DNA from: Chitinophaga pinensis
Lineage (GTDB): Bacteria > Bacteroidota > Bacteroidia > 2-12-FULL-35-15
Direction: 5' to 3'
Assembly (NCBI GenBank): GCA_945879015.1
Contig: CAMCUO010000011.1
Span: forward strand, 1 to 59,340
DNA length: 59,340 bases
The notes under the pieces are model-generated. The model had not been told where the DNA came from. It worked only from the letters and a program-made list of their open reading frames with translations, and did no database searches. A program made the translations under genes and the position numbers. Positions 8,988 through 16,696 of this stretch are shown here, in pieces; the stretch's first letter is position 1; every line of letters starts with the position of its first letter.

Positions 8988-10460
8988 ATGCAAGACAATC
9001 TGATAATATACAATACTCTTTCTCGCACCAAAGAAAAGTTCACTCCGATTATACCAGGAAGAGTTGGATTGTATGTATGTGGTCCAACCGTATACAGTGA
9101 TGTACATTTAGGTAACTGCCGCACATTTATTTCTTTCGATTTAATTTATCGTTACTTATTATTTTTGGGATTTAAAGTTAGGTACGTTCGGAATATTACG
9201 GATGCTGGACATTTGGAAGGCGATAGAGATGAAGGCGATGATAAGTTTGCAAAAAAAGCAAAGTTGGAACAACTAGAGCCAATGGAAATTGTACAAAAAT
9301 ACACTGTTGGCTTTCACGATGTGATGCGAGCTGTAAATGCATTGCCTCCAAGTATTGAACCAACAGCAACCGGACATATATGTGAACAAATTGAGATGAT
9401 AAAAATTATCATCGAAAAAGGTTATGCTTATGTAAAAAATGGAACAGTTTATTTTGATGTAGAAAAGTATAATAAAGAATTTTTGTATGGACAATTAACC
9501 AATCGTAAGTTGGACGAGTTGTTAGAAGGCACTCGTGAATTAAGCGGACAAGATGAAAAAAATGGAAGATTGGATTTCGCTTTATGGATAGCAGCAAAAC
9601 CAGAAACATTAATGAAATGGCCTTCACCTTGGGGGTATGGATTTCCAGGTTGGCATATTGAATGCTCAGCAATGAGTAGTAAATATTTAGGAGAAGCGTT
9701 TGACATTCACGGAGGCGGAATGGATTTACAAGCAACACATCATACTAATGAAATTGCACAATCACAAGCATGCAATCATAAAGCTCCAGTAAATTATTGG
9801 ATGCATACAAATATGTTAACCATGAATGGTGTTCGTATGGCTAAATCGGCAGGAAACGGATTTACTCCAGGCGAATTATTTTCAGGCGATCATCCACTTT
9901 TAGACAAAGGTTATAGCCCGATGGCTGTTCGTTTTTTTATGATGCAAACACATTATAGAAGCACACTTGATTTTTCTAACGAAGCATTGCAAGCATCCGA
10001 AAAAGGATTTGCTCGTTTAATGGCTTCTATAAAACGTTTAGATAATTTAAAAACATCATCTACATCTACTTCAAACATAAAAGAATTAGAACAAGATTGT
10101 ATTAATGCAATGAACGATGATTTTAATTCTCCTATTTTAATTGCAAAATTATTTGAATGCTCTAGAATTATTAATTCAGTTAACGATGAGAAGGAAACAA
10201 TCACTGCAGATGATTTAGTTATATTAAAAAAGCTAATGCATGATTTTGCATTTGATGTAATGGGCTTGAAATCTGAAATTTCAAATTCATCCAGCGATAA
10301 AGCTCTGCAAGGTGTAATGGAAGTAATATTAGAAATCAGAAAAGATGTAAAAGCAAAAAAAGATTTTGCTGCGTCTGATAAATTACGCGATTATTTAAAT
10401 AAAATCAAGATCACCATTAAAGATACAAAAGATGGTGCTACTTGGTCGATACAAGAGTGA
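8988..10460 (+). CDS. cysS: Cysteinyl-tRNA synthetase
   Basis: CysRS charges tRNA-Cys with cysteine in the cytoplasm. The 490-residue class I enzyme has the opening CGPTVYSDVHLGNCRTF with the HIGH equivalent HLGN, the WHIECSAMS and DIHGGGMDLQATHHTNEIAQ segments that hold the zinc site, and a KMSKS-loop equivalent MAKSAGN, a variant seen in this phylum. The C-terminal anticodon-binding region is complete. A terminator separates it from the gene before; the GT9 gene follows after 12 nt. Confidence 0.97.
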   Translation: MQDNLIIYNTLSRTKEKFTPIIPGRVGLYVCGPTVYSDVHLGNCRTFISFDLIYRYLLFLGFKVRYVRNITDAGHLEGDRDEGDDKFAKKAKLEQLEPMEIVQKYTVGFHDVMRAVNALPPSIEPTATGHICEQIEMIKIIIEKGYAYVKNGTVYFDVEKYNKEFLYGQLTNRKLDELLEGTRELSGQDEKNGRLDFALWIAAKPETLMKWPSPWGYGFPGWHIECSAMSSKYLGEAFDIHGGGMDLQATHHTNEIAQSQACNHKAPVNYWMHTNMLTMNGVRMAKSAGNGFTPGELFSGDHPLLDKGYSPMAVRFFMMQTHYRSTLDFSNEALQASEKGFARLMASIKRLDNLKTSSTSTSNIKELEQDCINAMNDDFNSPILIAKLFECSRIINSVNDEKETITADDLVILKKLMHDFAFDVMGLKSEISNSSSDKALQGVMEVILEIRKDVKAKKDFAASDKLRDYLNKIKITIKDTKDGATWSIQE

Positions 10461-10472
10461 TTCAACACAGAC

Positions 10473-11432
10473 TTGAAAAAAATACTCATCATACGTTTTA
10501 GTTCCATTGGCGACATCGTTCTCACAACGCCTGTTATTCGCTGTATCAAAGAACAAAAGCCAAACACTGAAATCCATTATCTGACCAAAGCATCTTTCAA
10601 AAGTATTTTAGAAAACAACACGCACATCACAAAAATTCACACCATTGAAAAAGATGTGAAAGAAGTGATGGAGCAGTTACAAAAAGAGAATTTTGATTTT
10701 GCGGTTGATTTGCATAACAACATTCGCTCGATTCAAACAAAAAATGGTTTGGGTAAACCCTCCTCTACTTTCAAAAAATTAAATTTCAAAAAGTGGGTGT
10801 TGGTGAATTTTAAAATCGCCAATATGCCGAAAGCACATTTAGTAGATCGCTACATGGATACAGTTGCGCAACTTGGCATTAAAAACGACAACAAAGGCTT
10901 GGATTACTTTATTCCTGAAAAAGATGAAGTGAATGTTTCTACTTTGCCTGTTTCTCATCAAAAAGAATTTATTGGCTTTGTTATCGGAGCAAAACATTTT
11001 ACAAAACAACTACCAACCGAAAAGATAATTTCTATTTGCAAAAAATTAAACCATCCAATTATTTTATTAGGAGGAAAAGAAGATATATCAAGAGCAGAAG
11101 AAATTGAAAAAGCAGTAGGAAGCACTATTTATAATGCATGCGGAAAATATAATTTAAATCAATCTGCATCTTTAATCAAACAAGCATCAAAAATAATTTC
11201 ACACGATACTGGCTTGATGCACATTGCTGCAGCCTTCAAAAAAGAAATTGTTTCTGTCTGGGGAAATACAGTTCCTGCATTTGGATTCAGCCCTTACCTA
11301 CCCGACCTTAAATCAAAAATGGTAGAAGTGAAAAATCTTTCCTGTCGGCCTTGTTCTAAAATAGGATATGATAAATGTCCGAAAGGTCATTTTAAATGTA
11401 TGATGGAGATTGATGAGAGTGCATTTTCATAA
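10473..11432 (+). CDS. Glycosyltransferase family 9 (heptosyltransferase-like)
   Basis: A 319-residue GT9 protein, likely adding a sugar such as heptose to the lipopolysaccharide core from the cytoplasmic face. The N-terminus ILIIRFSSIGDIVLTTPVI is the family signature, and the C-terminal half has the donor-binding SHDTGLMHIAAAF segment and a cluster of cysteines (CRPCSKIGYDKCPKGHFKCM). The start is a TTG, 12 nt after the cysS stop, since no ATG precedes the conserved KKILIIRF. Acceptor and donor are not determined. Confidence 0.9.
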   Translation: MKKILIIRFSSIGDIVLTTPVIRCIKEQKPNTEIHYLTKASFKSILENNTHITKIHTIEKDVKEVMEQLQKENFDFAVDLHNNIRSIQTKNGLGKPSSTFKKLNFKKWVLVNFKIANMPKAHLVDRYMDTVAQLGIKNDNKGLDYFIPEKDEVNVSTLPVSHQKEFIGFVIGAKHFTKQLPTEKIISICKKLNHPIILLGGKEDISRAEEIEKAVGSTIYNACGKYNLNQSASLIKQASKIISHDTGLMHIAAAFKKEIVSVWGNTVPAFGFSPYLPDLKSKMVEVKNLSCRPCSKIGYDKCPKGHFKCMMEIDESAFS

Positions 11433-11454
11433 AAGACTAACACCCTCTAGGACT

Positions 11455-11560
11455 GTCATCCCGTGCCCCGACACGGGATCTCATAATTACGAAGATAGTC
11501 GGCATCCATAGGAAGATGCCCCCCATTGGACTCCGCTCAGGGTGACATCACGGCATGACG
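11455..11560. repeat. Dispersed repeat with two hairpins between convergent genes
   Basis: Starts with GTCATCCCGTGCCCCGACAC, whose CCCGTG/CACGGG arms pair. A second hairpin GGCATC/GATGCC and a CTCCGCTCAGGGTGACATC segment follow. Related bits occur at 33505-33530 and 37834-37858. This is a common type of interspersed repeat; here it separates the convergent GT9 and thioesterase genes. Confidence 0.65.
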
Positions 11561-11580
11561 ATTACGAATAGAAAGATTTA

Positions 11581-12090
11581 TTAGGAGAAGAGCGCCTTTA
11601 ATTCCGTAGCATCACTCGGTTTCATTTTACCAGCCAATATCAAACTCAATTGTCTTCTGCGCAAAGCTCCTTCATATCGGGATTTTTCTTCTGCTGTTTC
11701 TGGGATAACTTCCGGCACAGGTAATGGTGAACCGTTTTGGTCTACCGCCACAAACGTATATATAGCTTCGTTGCATTTTACTTTAGCTCCAGTTACGTGA
11801 TCTTCTACCCAAACGTCAATAAATACCTCCATTGATGAAGTAAAAGCACGGGAAACTTTTGCTTCTAATGTTACTAAACTTGCATGATTGATAGGCATAT
11901 TAAAAGAAACGTTGTTTACTGAAGCCGTAACAACCACTCGCTTACAATGACGGTGAGCTGCTATTGACGCTACAATATCCATCCACTGCAATAACTGTCC
12001 ACCAAACAAATTTCCCAACGTATTGGTATCGTTTGGCAGTACTATTTGAGTTTGTATGGTTAAGGACTCTTTGGATGTTTTTGCTTTCAT
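11581..12090 (-). CDS. Hotdog-fold acyl-CoA thioesterase
   Basis: A 169-residue YciA/BFIT-type acyl-CoA thioesterase that hydrolyses acyl-CoA to free acid and CoA. The conserved stretch NTLGNLFGGQLLQWMDIVASIAA contains the hotdog active-site helix; AIYTFVAVD lies in a later strand. The start was set at the ATG at 12090: a further 85 codons are open upstream, but they overlap the divergent promoter region and the start of the next gene, have no family match, and a TATCTTTG box lies between. Confidence 0.9.
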   Translation of the reverse strand: MKAKTSKESLTIQTQIVLPNDTNTLGNLFGGQLLQWMDIVASIAAHRHCKRVVVTASVNNVSFNMPINHASLVTLEAKVSRAFTSSMEVFIDVWVEDHVTGAKVKCNEAIYTFVAVDQNGSPLPVPEVIPETAEEKSRYEGALRRRQLSLILAGKMKPSDATELKALFS

Positions 12091-12103
12091 AGGATATTTT
12101 TTA

Positions 12104-12111
12104 CAAAGATA
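12104..12111 (-). promoter_or_regulatory. -7 promoter box for the thioesterase gene
   Basis: TATCTTTG on the minus strand lies 13 bp before the chosen ATG at 12090. It supports the shorter start. A possible TTTG -33 lies at 12127-12130, with a rather short spacer. Confidence 0.6.
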
Positions 12112-12137
12112 TGGAGATTTATCGAACAAAATATTTG

Positions 12138-12180
12138 CCACGAAGACGCGAAGGCGCAAAAAATTCTTATAACTTCGTGG
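12138..12180. repeat. Hairpin-forming intergenic repeat
   Basis: CCACGAAG at 12138-12145 pairs with CTTCGTGG at 12173-12180 around an ACGCGAAGGCGCAAAAAA core. It sits between divergent genes just before the hemJ-like start and resembles a dispersed repeat type rather than a specific regulator site. Confidence 0.5.
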
Positions 12181-12195
12181 AAAATAATCATTTCT

Positions 12196-12789
12196 ATGGA
12201 AAAATACTGGGGATATGTATTGGCACTGCACATAATTTTTATAGTAACCTGGTTTGCTGGTCTTTTTTATATTGTGCGCTTGTTTATTTATCATACAGAA
12301 GCGGAACAAAAAGCAGAGCCTGAAAAATCTATTCTGCAAACCCAATACAAAATCATGGAAAAAAGATTATGGTATGGCATAACATGGCCTTCTATGCTTA
12401 TCACTTTAGTATTAGGACCATGCCTAGTATTCATGCATCCTATGCCTTGGGAGACGTATCTTTTTCAAGCTTATTTTATTTTGAAACTTTGTTTTGTTGG
12501 CGCTCTTGTATTATACCATTTACAATGTCATGTCATGTTTAACCAACTACAAAACGATATTGTAAAACATTCTTCTTTTAAATTACGCTTGTGGAATGAA
12601 ATTGCAACTGTACTTTTATTTGCAATTGTGTTTTTAATTGTCTTAAAAAGCAATACAGGTTTAGTTTGGGGAATGTTAGGATTAATTGTTTTTTCTGGAA
12701 CGTTAATTTTGGCGATTCGGATTTACAAGAAGAGCAGAGAGAAGAGTGAGAAAAAAGAAACAGTAGACAATTCTTCAGTAGACAAATAA
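12196..12789 (+). CDS. hemJ: HemJ-like protoporphyrinogen IX oxidase (CopD family)
   Basis: A 197-residue inner-membrane protein with about five TM helices. It opens with YVLALHIIFIVTWFAGLFYIVRLFIYH, whose histidine is the conserved heme-binding residue of HemJ, and contains EKRLWYGITWPSMLITLVLGP and KLCFVGALVLYHLQCH. HemJ oxidises protoporphyrinogen IX late in heme synthesis, which fits the hemA-hemCD-hemB cluster found 20 kb away. The C-terminal tail is charged and lysine-rich. CopD-family naming is the alternative. Confidence 0.82.
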   Translation: MEKYWGYVLALHIIFIVTWFAGLFYIVRLFIYHTEAEQKAEPEKSILQTQYKIMEKRLWYGITWPSMLITLVLGPCLVFMHPMPWETYLFQAYFILKLCFVGALVLYHLQCHVMFNQLQNDIVKHSSFKLRLWNEIATVLLFAIVFLIVLKSNTGLVWGMLGLIVFSGTLILAIRIYKKSREKSEKKETVDNSSVDK

Positions 12790-12835
12790 AAAATAAAATT
12801 ACTTAAGAAGGATTAGTAAATTTGTTCCGCAACCA

Positions 12836-13837
12836 TTAATTTTTATACAACCAAGCATTTGGTTGAGCTTTGCGAAGAGCGGATAACTCATTCAAAGCAC
12901 CTTTACGAGTATAAAAATCACCACAACTTACAACATACAAACCTTTATTGTTTTGTCCAATAATTGCGGCTGTTAAATTTTGTGATTGCAAAGTTTGAAC
13001 AAACTTAATTGCATTTTCTTCAATTTGAAAACATCCTGCTACTAAGTGGAATTTATAATTTAAATTAATTTCGTTTTTAATAACAGCTGTTGTATCAGCA
13101 GCAATCATGTTTTTTACGACAGGCACCACAACCGTATCATACACAATTACCTTTTTAGCAATTGTATCATTATTTGCCAATGGAAGTATGTTCGTTTTTA
13201 CTTCAGGAATTTTAACTTCTTTTTTAGAGAACGGATTAAGGTCAGCGTAATTTACGTTCTTTAAAAGATCTGTTTTTAGAGGAATCCAAACCATTGCAAA
13301 CAATAATGGAAGAGCTACTGCTATTGCAACATACCGTTTAACTTTGCTTTTCTTTTTCTCAATTGGTAATGGACCTCTGTCTTTAAACTCTTTTTCAATG
13401 ATACGTTTTGCGATGGCATCACGTTTAATTGCAGGGGAATGAAATGTAGATAATCCAAAAGCATCCAATAAAAAATTTGTTGGTGCTGGTTCAAATTGAA
13501 TGTTTTTTTCTACATCTAAAAAAAGTGTTCCTACTTCATCAATCTTTACTTTTGCACCTTTCTTTAATTGAATATTTATTTCTTTTACGAAATAGTCGAT
13601 ATACTTTAAAGCCTCAGAATATGTTTTCTTTTCAAAAGCAGCAATTTGGTTTGCTAATAAACCATCGTTGTTTTTCAGATTGATATTAAAAACAATATTT
13701 TTTGTAGGAGGAGTGAATGTATGTTGAGTAGGATGAATTTTTGCCGGCGCATAATTAGCCACAAATCCACCTAAATCGGGAACGATTACACAATTGTGGT
13801 CGTACAATAATTCACCAATATGTTTTTCTACATTCAT
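12836..13837 (-). CDS. HU-CCDC81 and SPOR domain membrane protein
   Basis: A 333-residue protein in three parts. Residues 1-130 match the HU-like CCDC81 bacterial domain (GELLYDHNCVIVPDLGGFVANY). One TM helix lies near 168-186 after a KKKSKVKR stretch. The C-terminal 75 residues form a SPOR domain (FHLVAGCFQIEENAIKFVQTL), which binds denuded peptidoglycan at division sites. This arrangement is widespread in Bacteroidota and suggests a link between a cytoplasmic HU-like domain and the septal wall; the exact role is unknown. Confidence 0.88.
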   Translation of the reverse strand: MNVEKHIGELLYDHNCVIVPDLGGFVANYAPAKIHPTQHTFTPPTKNIVFNINLKNNDGLLANQIAAFEKKTYSEALKYIDYFVKEINIQLKKGAKVKIDEVGTLFLDVEKNIQFEPAPTNFLLDAFGLSTFHSPAIKRDAIAKRIIEKEFKDRGPLPIEKKKSKVKRYVAIAVALPLLFAMVWIPLKTDLLKNVNYADLNPFSKKEVKIPEVKTNILPLANNDTIAKKVIVYDTVVVPVVKNMIAADTTAVIKNEINLNYKFHLVAGCFQIEENAIKFVQTLQSQNLTAAIIGQNNKGLYVVSCGDFYTRKGALNELSALRKAQPNAWLYKN

Positions 13838-13953
13838 ACTAATTACAAAATATAATTTAAACTTTCACACTTTCTAGACTCCGCTGGAAATAAAAACGCG
13901 CAATGGCACTTCGGGCTGAGTCGAGAACAATACAAGCTAGTTAGGTAGTAAAA

Positions 13954-14691
13954 TTACAAAAATTTAGCGAGTTTTTTAAGGTCATCTGGAGTATCTACCG
14001 CAACACTCTCAAAATCAGTAATCTCAACTTTAACTTTATAGCCATTCTCAAGCCAACGGAGCTGTTCGAGAGCTTCGGCAAGCTCCAGTGGTGATTGTTT
14101 TAAGGCTGTTATTTCGGCCAGAACCTTGGTACGATAGGCATAAATTCCAATGTGCTTGTAAAAGCTATAATTATTTAGCCAATCTTGGATTTCTTTGCCT
14201 CTTATATGAGGAATCGTTTGTCGGCTAAACAAAATCGCTTCTTTATTGTTAGTCAACAGCACTTTGGGAATATTCGCATTAAAAAGCTCTTCATCTGTCG
14301 TGATTTTTTTCACTAAAGTAGCTATTTGAACATCTGCGGAAGTAAAGCAGGAAGCAACCAAATCAATTTGTTCGGGATGAATAAAGGGTTCGTCTCCTTG
14401 AATATTTATCACCACATCAGCATCCTTACAAAATGTATTTATCGCCTCAAAACATCTATCTGTACCGCTTTGGTGACTTTCGCTAGTCATTACAATGTTC
14501 CCGTCAAAGGACTTTACATGCTCTGAAATTCGAGCATCATCGGTCGCAACCACAACATCAGTAAGGGATTTAGCTTTTTTCGCCTGTTCGTACACACGCT
14601 GAATCATTGATTTTCCTCCAATATCAATTAAGGGTTTAGCAGGAAATCGTGTGGATGCATAACGGGCAGGGATGATTCCGATAATCTTCAT
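13954..14691 (-). CDS. kdsB: 3-deoxy-manno-octulosonate cytidylyltransferase
   Basis: KdsB activates Kdo with CTP for lipid A-core assembly. The 245-residue length is typical, and the nucleotide-binding start IIPARYASTRFPAKPL is exact, followed by VVATDD and INIQGDEPFIHPEQID. It is transcribed divergently from the first DUF1571 gene; a TAAATTCG box ends only 4 bp before the ATG, suggesting a leaderless or nearly leaderless transcript. Confidence 0.97.
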   Translation of the reverse strand: MKIIGIIPARYASTRFPAKPLIDIGGKSMIQRVYEQAKKAKSLTDVVVATDDARISEHVKSFDGNIVMTSESHQSGTDRCFEAINTFCKDADVVINIQGDEPFIHPEQIDLVASCFTSADVQIATLVKKITTDEELFNANIPKVLLTNNKEAILFSRQTIPHIRGKEIQDWLNNYSFYKHIGIYAYRTKVLAEITALKQSPLELAEALEQLRWLENGYKVKVEITDFESVAVDTPDDLKKLAKFL

Positions 14692-14695
14692 AAAG

Positions 14696-14703
14696 CGAAT
14701 TTA
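14696..14703 (-). promoter_or_regulatory. -7 promoter box for kdsB
   Basis: TAAATTCG (TAnnTTcG type) on the minus strand ends 4 bp before the kdsB ATG, leaving almost no 5' leader. Confidence 0.5.
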
Positions 14704-14738
14704 CTGAATTAATAAGAATTTAAGCCCCATTTTTTTAT

Positions 14739-14746
14739 TAATTTTG
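14739..14746 (+). promoter_or_regulatory. -7 promoter box for the first DUF1571 gene
   Basis: TAATTTTG matches TAnnTTTG and ends 4 bp before the GTG start, mirroring the kdsB arrangement on the other strand. Confidence 0.55.
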
Positions 14747-14750
14747 CTTT

Positions 14751-15602
14751 GTGAAAATTTTAAGAACAATAGTATTTTTTTTAATCGCATCCTTATTCAT
14801 CGGCAGTTCAACTCAAAAGAGTGCTCCAACCTGCCGTGAGATTATTGAGCATATGCTTGATAGCATCAAAAATATTAAAACTCAAGCCTGCAGTGTAAAA
14901 GCAACTGAAAGAATTGGGAAACGTTTCCTTATTGCCCAATCGTATATAAAAATCAACATTAATCCTCGTAAAATTTATTTTCATAGTCCAGAAAAAGGAG
15001 CAGAATTACTTTGGGTAGAAGACACCAACAAGCGAAATGCGATTGTTCATACCAAATCAATTCCTTTAATGAGCTTTGATTTGGATCCTTATGGAAGTCT
15101 CATCCGAAAAGATCAGCACCATACTATTTTTGAATTAGGGACTTATTATATAGGCACAACTATTGCAAACACTATACTTAAAGCGCCAAAGGAGTTCGAT
15201 AAACATTTTACTTATGCAGGTACATTGACATGGAACAATAAAGAATGCTATCAAATTATTATAAGTTATCCCGATTATAAATACATTGAATACATTGCAA
15301 AAAAGGGGGAAACTGTTACTAGCATTGCACACAAGCTAAATACGAGCGATTATAAAATTCGTTATAAAAATGACCTTTCAAGCTATTTTGGCTCGATAAA
15401 ACCAGGCAAAAAGCTAACGATTCCAGTTCCTTATTCAAACAAAGCAATTATGCTTATTGATAAAAAATCCTATATGCCTATTAGCGTTACTGTTTATGAC
15501 GAAGAAGGCTTGTACGAGGCTTATGAATTCACTCACATGAGAATTAATCATACGTTTAAATCGGATGAATTTTTAACTACCTATAAAGGCTATACATTTT
15601 AG
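14751..15602 (+). CDS. Secreted DUF1571/LysM-like protein, copy 1
   Basis: A 283-residue exported protein starting at GTG. The signal peptide ends near residue 22. The DUF1571-type body carries LDPYGSLIRKDQHHTIFELG, and a LysM-like segment (IAKKGETVTSIAHKLNTSDYKIRYKN, then IKPGKKLTIPVPY) lies at about 181-230, which suggests peptidoglycan binding in the periplasm. The next gene is a clear paralog in the same order. The biochemical role of DUF1571 is unknown. Confidence 0.85.
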   Translation: MKILRTIVFFLIASLFIGSSTQKSAPTCREIIEHMLDSIKNIKTQACSVKATERIGKRFLIAQSYIKININPRKIYFHSPEKGAELLWVEDTNKRNAIVHTKSIPLMSFDLDPYGSLIRKDQHHTIFELGTYYIGTTIANTILKAPKEFDKHFTYAGTLTWNNKECYQIIISYPDYKYIEYIAKKGETVTSIAHKLNTSDYKIRYKNDLSSYFGSIKPGKKLTIPVPYSNKAIMLIDKKSYMPISVTVYDEEGLYEAYEFTHMRINHTFKSDEFLTTYKGYTF

Positions 15603-15667
15603 CCATTGGAAAAAGCTAAGGCTGACAAGGATTTGAAATTAATTTTATGTTAACTAAAAAATGAGAT

Positions 15668-15675
15668 TATCTTTG
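15668..15675 (+). promoter_or_regulatory. -7 promoter box for the second DUF1571 gene
   Basis: TATCTTTG lies 20 bp before the ATG of the second paralog, so this copy appears to have its own promoter. Confidence 0.6.
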
Positions 15676-15695
15676 CAAACTATTTTATAATACGA

Positions 15696-16559
15696 ATGAG
15701 ATTAAAAGCACAACATATTACTTTTTTTATTCTACTAGCAATCAGCATTTCTTTGTTATCTTTTCGTTTAAAAAAAACTGAAAACATAAGCGGCAATCGT
15801 GAATTGATTGACAAAATTTTTGAAGCTGTAGATAATGTAAAAACACTACGATTTAACTTGCAATGTAATGAGCGGATAAACGGGCGAATGACTCATTACG
15901 AATCAAAAGTAAAACTACAAGTATCTCCACGCAAATTATATTTATCATTAAAAGGTCCAGAAGTATTATGGATACAGGGACAAAATAATGGTGATGCTTT
16001 AGTAAATCCTGGTGCTTTTCCATATATGAATTTAAATTTGGATCCTTATGGTTCATTAATGCGCAAGGAACAACATCATACCATTCATGAAATGGGTTTC
16101 CAATATATGGCCGACATTTTAAGAGATGGAATGAAAAAAGCAGGAGATAAATTAGATAAATATTTTGTTATTGTTGGAGAAGAAAAATTAAATGGAAGAA
16201 GTTGTTATAAAATGGCTATTTCATTTAACGATTTTGCTTGGGTTTCTTACACAGTAAAAAAAGGAGAAAATTTAAATATTATTGCAAGAAAATTAAGAGT
16301 GAGTGAATACATGATATTGATGAATAATCCAAAAGTAAGTTGGTTTAACGATTTGAAAGAAGGACAAACTATTCAAGTCCCGAATGCTTATGGAAAGCTT
16401 ACAATTTTATTGGTTGATAAAGAATACTTACTTCCAGTAAGTAACAAAGTATTTGATGACCAAGGATTATTTGAAACTTACGAGTATCATGATTTAATAG
16501 TAAATCCTACTATACTTCCTGAAGAGTTTACAAAAGACTTTAAGGATTATAATTTTTAA
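15696..16559 (+). CDS. Secreted DUF1571/LysM-like protein, copy 2
   Basis: A 287-residue paralog of the preceding protein, aligned over its whole length. It shares LNLDPYGSLMRKEQHHTIHEMG, a LysM-like segment (VKKGENLNIIARKLRVSEYMILMNNP, then LKEGQTIQVPNAYG) and the ending EEFTKDFKDYNF. The N-terminus is a signal peptide or membrane anchor. The pair probably arose by tandem duplication and has diverged considerably. It ends in front of an inverted repeat that separates it from polA. Confidence 0.85.
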   Translation: MRLKAQHITFFILLAISISLLSFRLKKTENISGNRELIDKIFEAVDNVKTLRFNLQCNERINGRMTHYESKVKLQVSPRKLYLSLKGPEVLWIQGQNNGDALVNPGAFPYMNLNLDPYGSLMRKEQHHTIHEMGFQYMADILRDGMKKAGDKLDKYFVIVGEEKLNGRSCYKMAISFNDFAWVSYTVKKGENLNIIARKLRVSEYMILMNNPKVSWFNDLKEGQTIQVPNAYGKLTILLVDKEYLLPVSNKVFDDQGLFETYEYHDLIVNPTILPEEFTKDFKDYNF

Positions 16560-16587
16560 GATTGTTTTTCCACCCATTCATGTAATA

Positions 16588-16670
16588 GATTGCTTCGTTC
16601 CTCGCAATGACGTCCTTTTCATGATAGAGGTTTAATTAAAACGTCATTGCGAGCGAAGAGAAGCAATCTC
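16588..16670. repeat. Inverted pair of CATTGCGAG repeats between convergent genes
   Basis: GATTGCTTCGTTCCTCGCAA at the left faces GTCATTGCGAGCGAAGAGAA at the right; the two arms (16588-16613 and 16641-16670) can pair into a long stem with a loop of about 27 nt. A related copy is at 31647-31690. There is no T-run, so it is not a standard terminator, although it sits between convergent genes. Confidence 0.65.
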
Positions 16671-16696
16671 ACTAATCAAACTTGAGGACTAAAAGG

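Noticed and set aside
9409..9738. Antisense frames of 80-110 codons within cysS
   Set aside because: They are shadows of the coding strand of a highly conserved gene.
12091..12345. N-terminal extension of the acyl-CoA thioesterase
   Set aside because: 85 extra codons overlap the divergent hemJ-like gene and a repeat, and a promoter box lies inside them.
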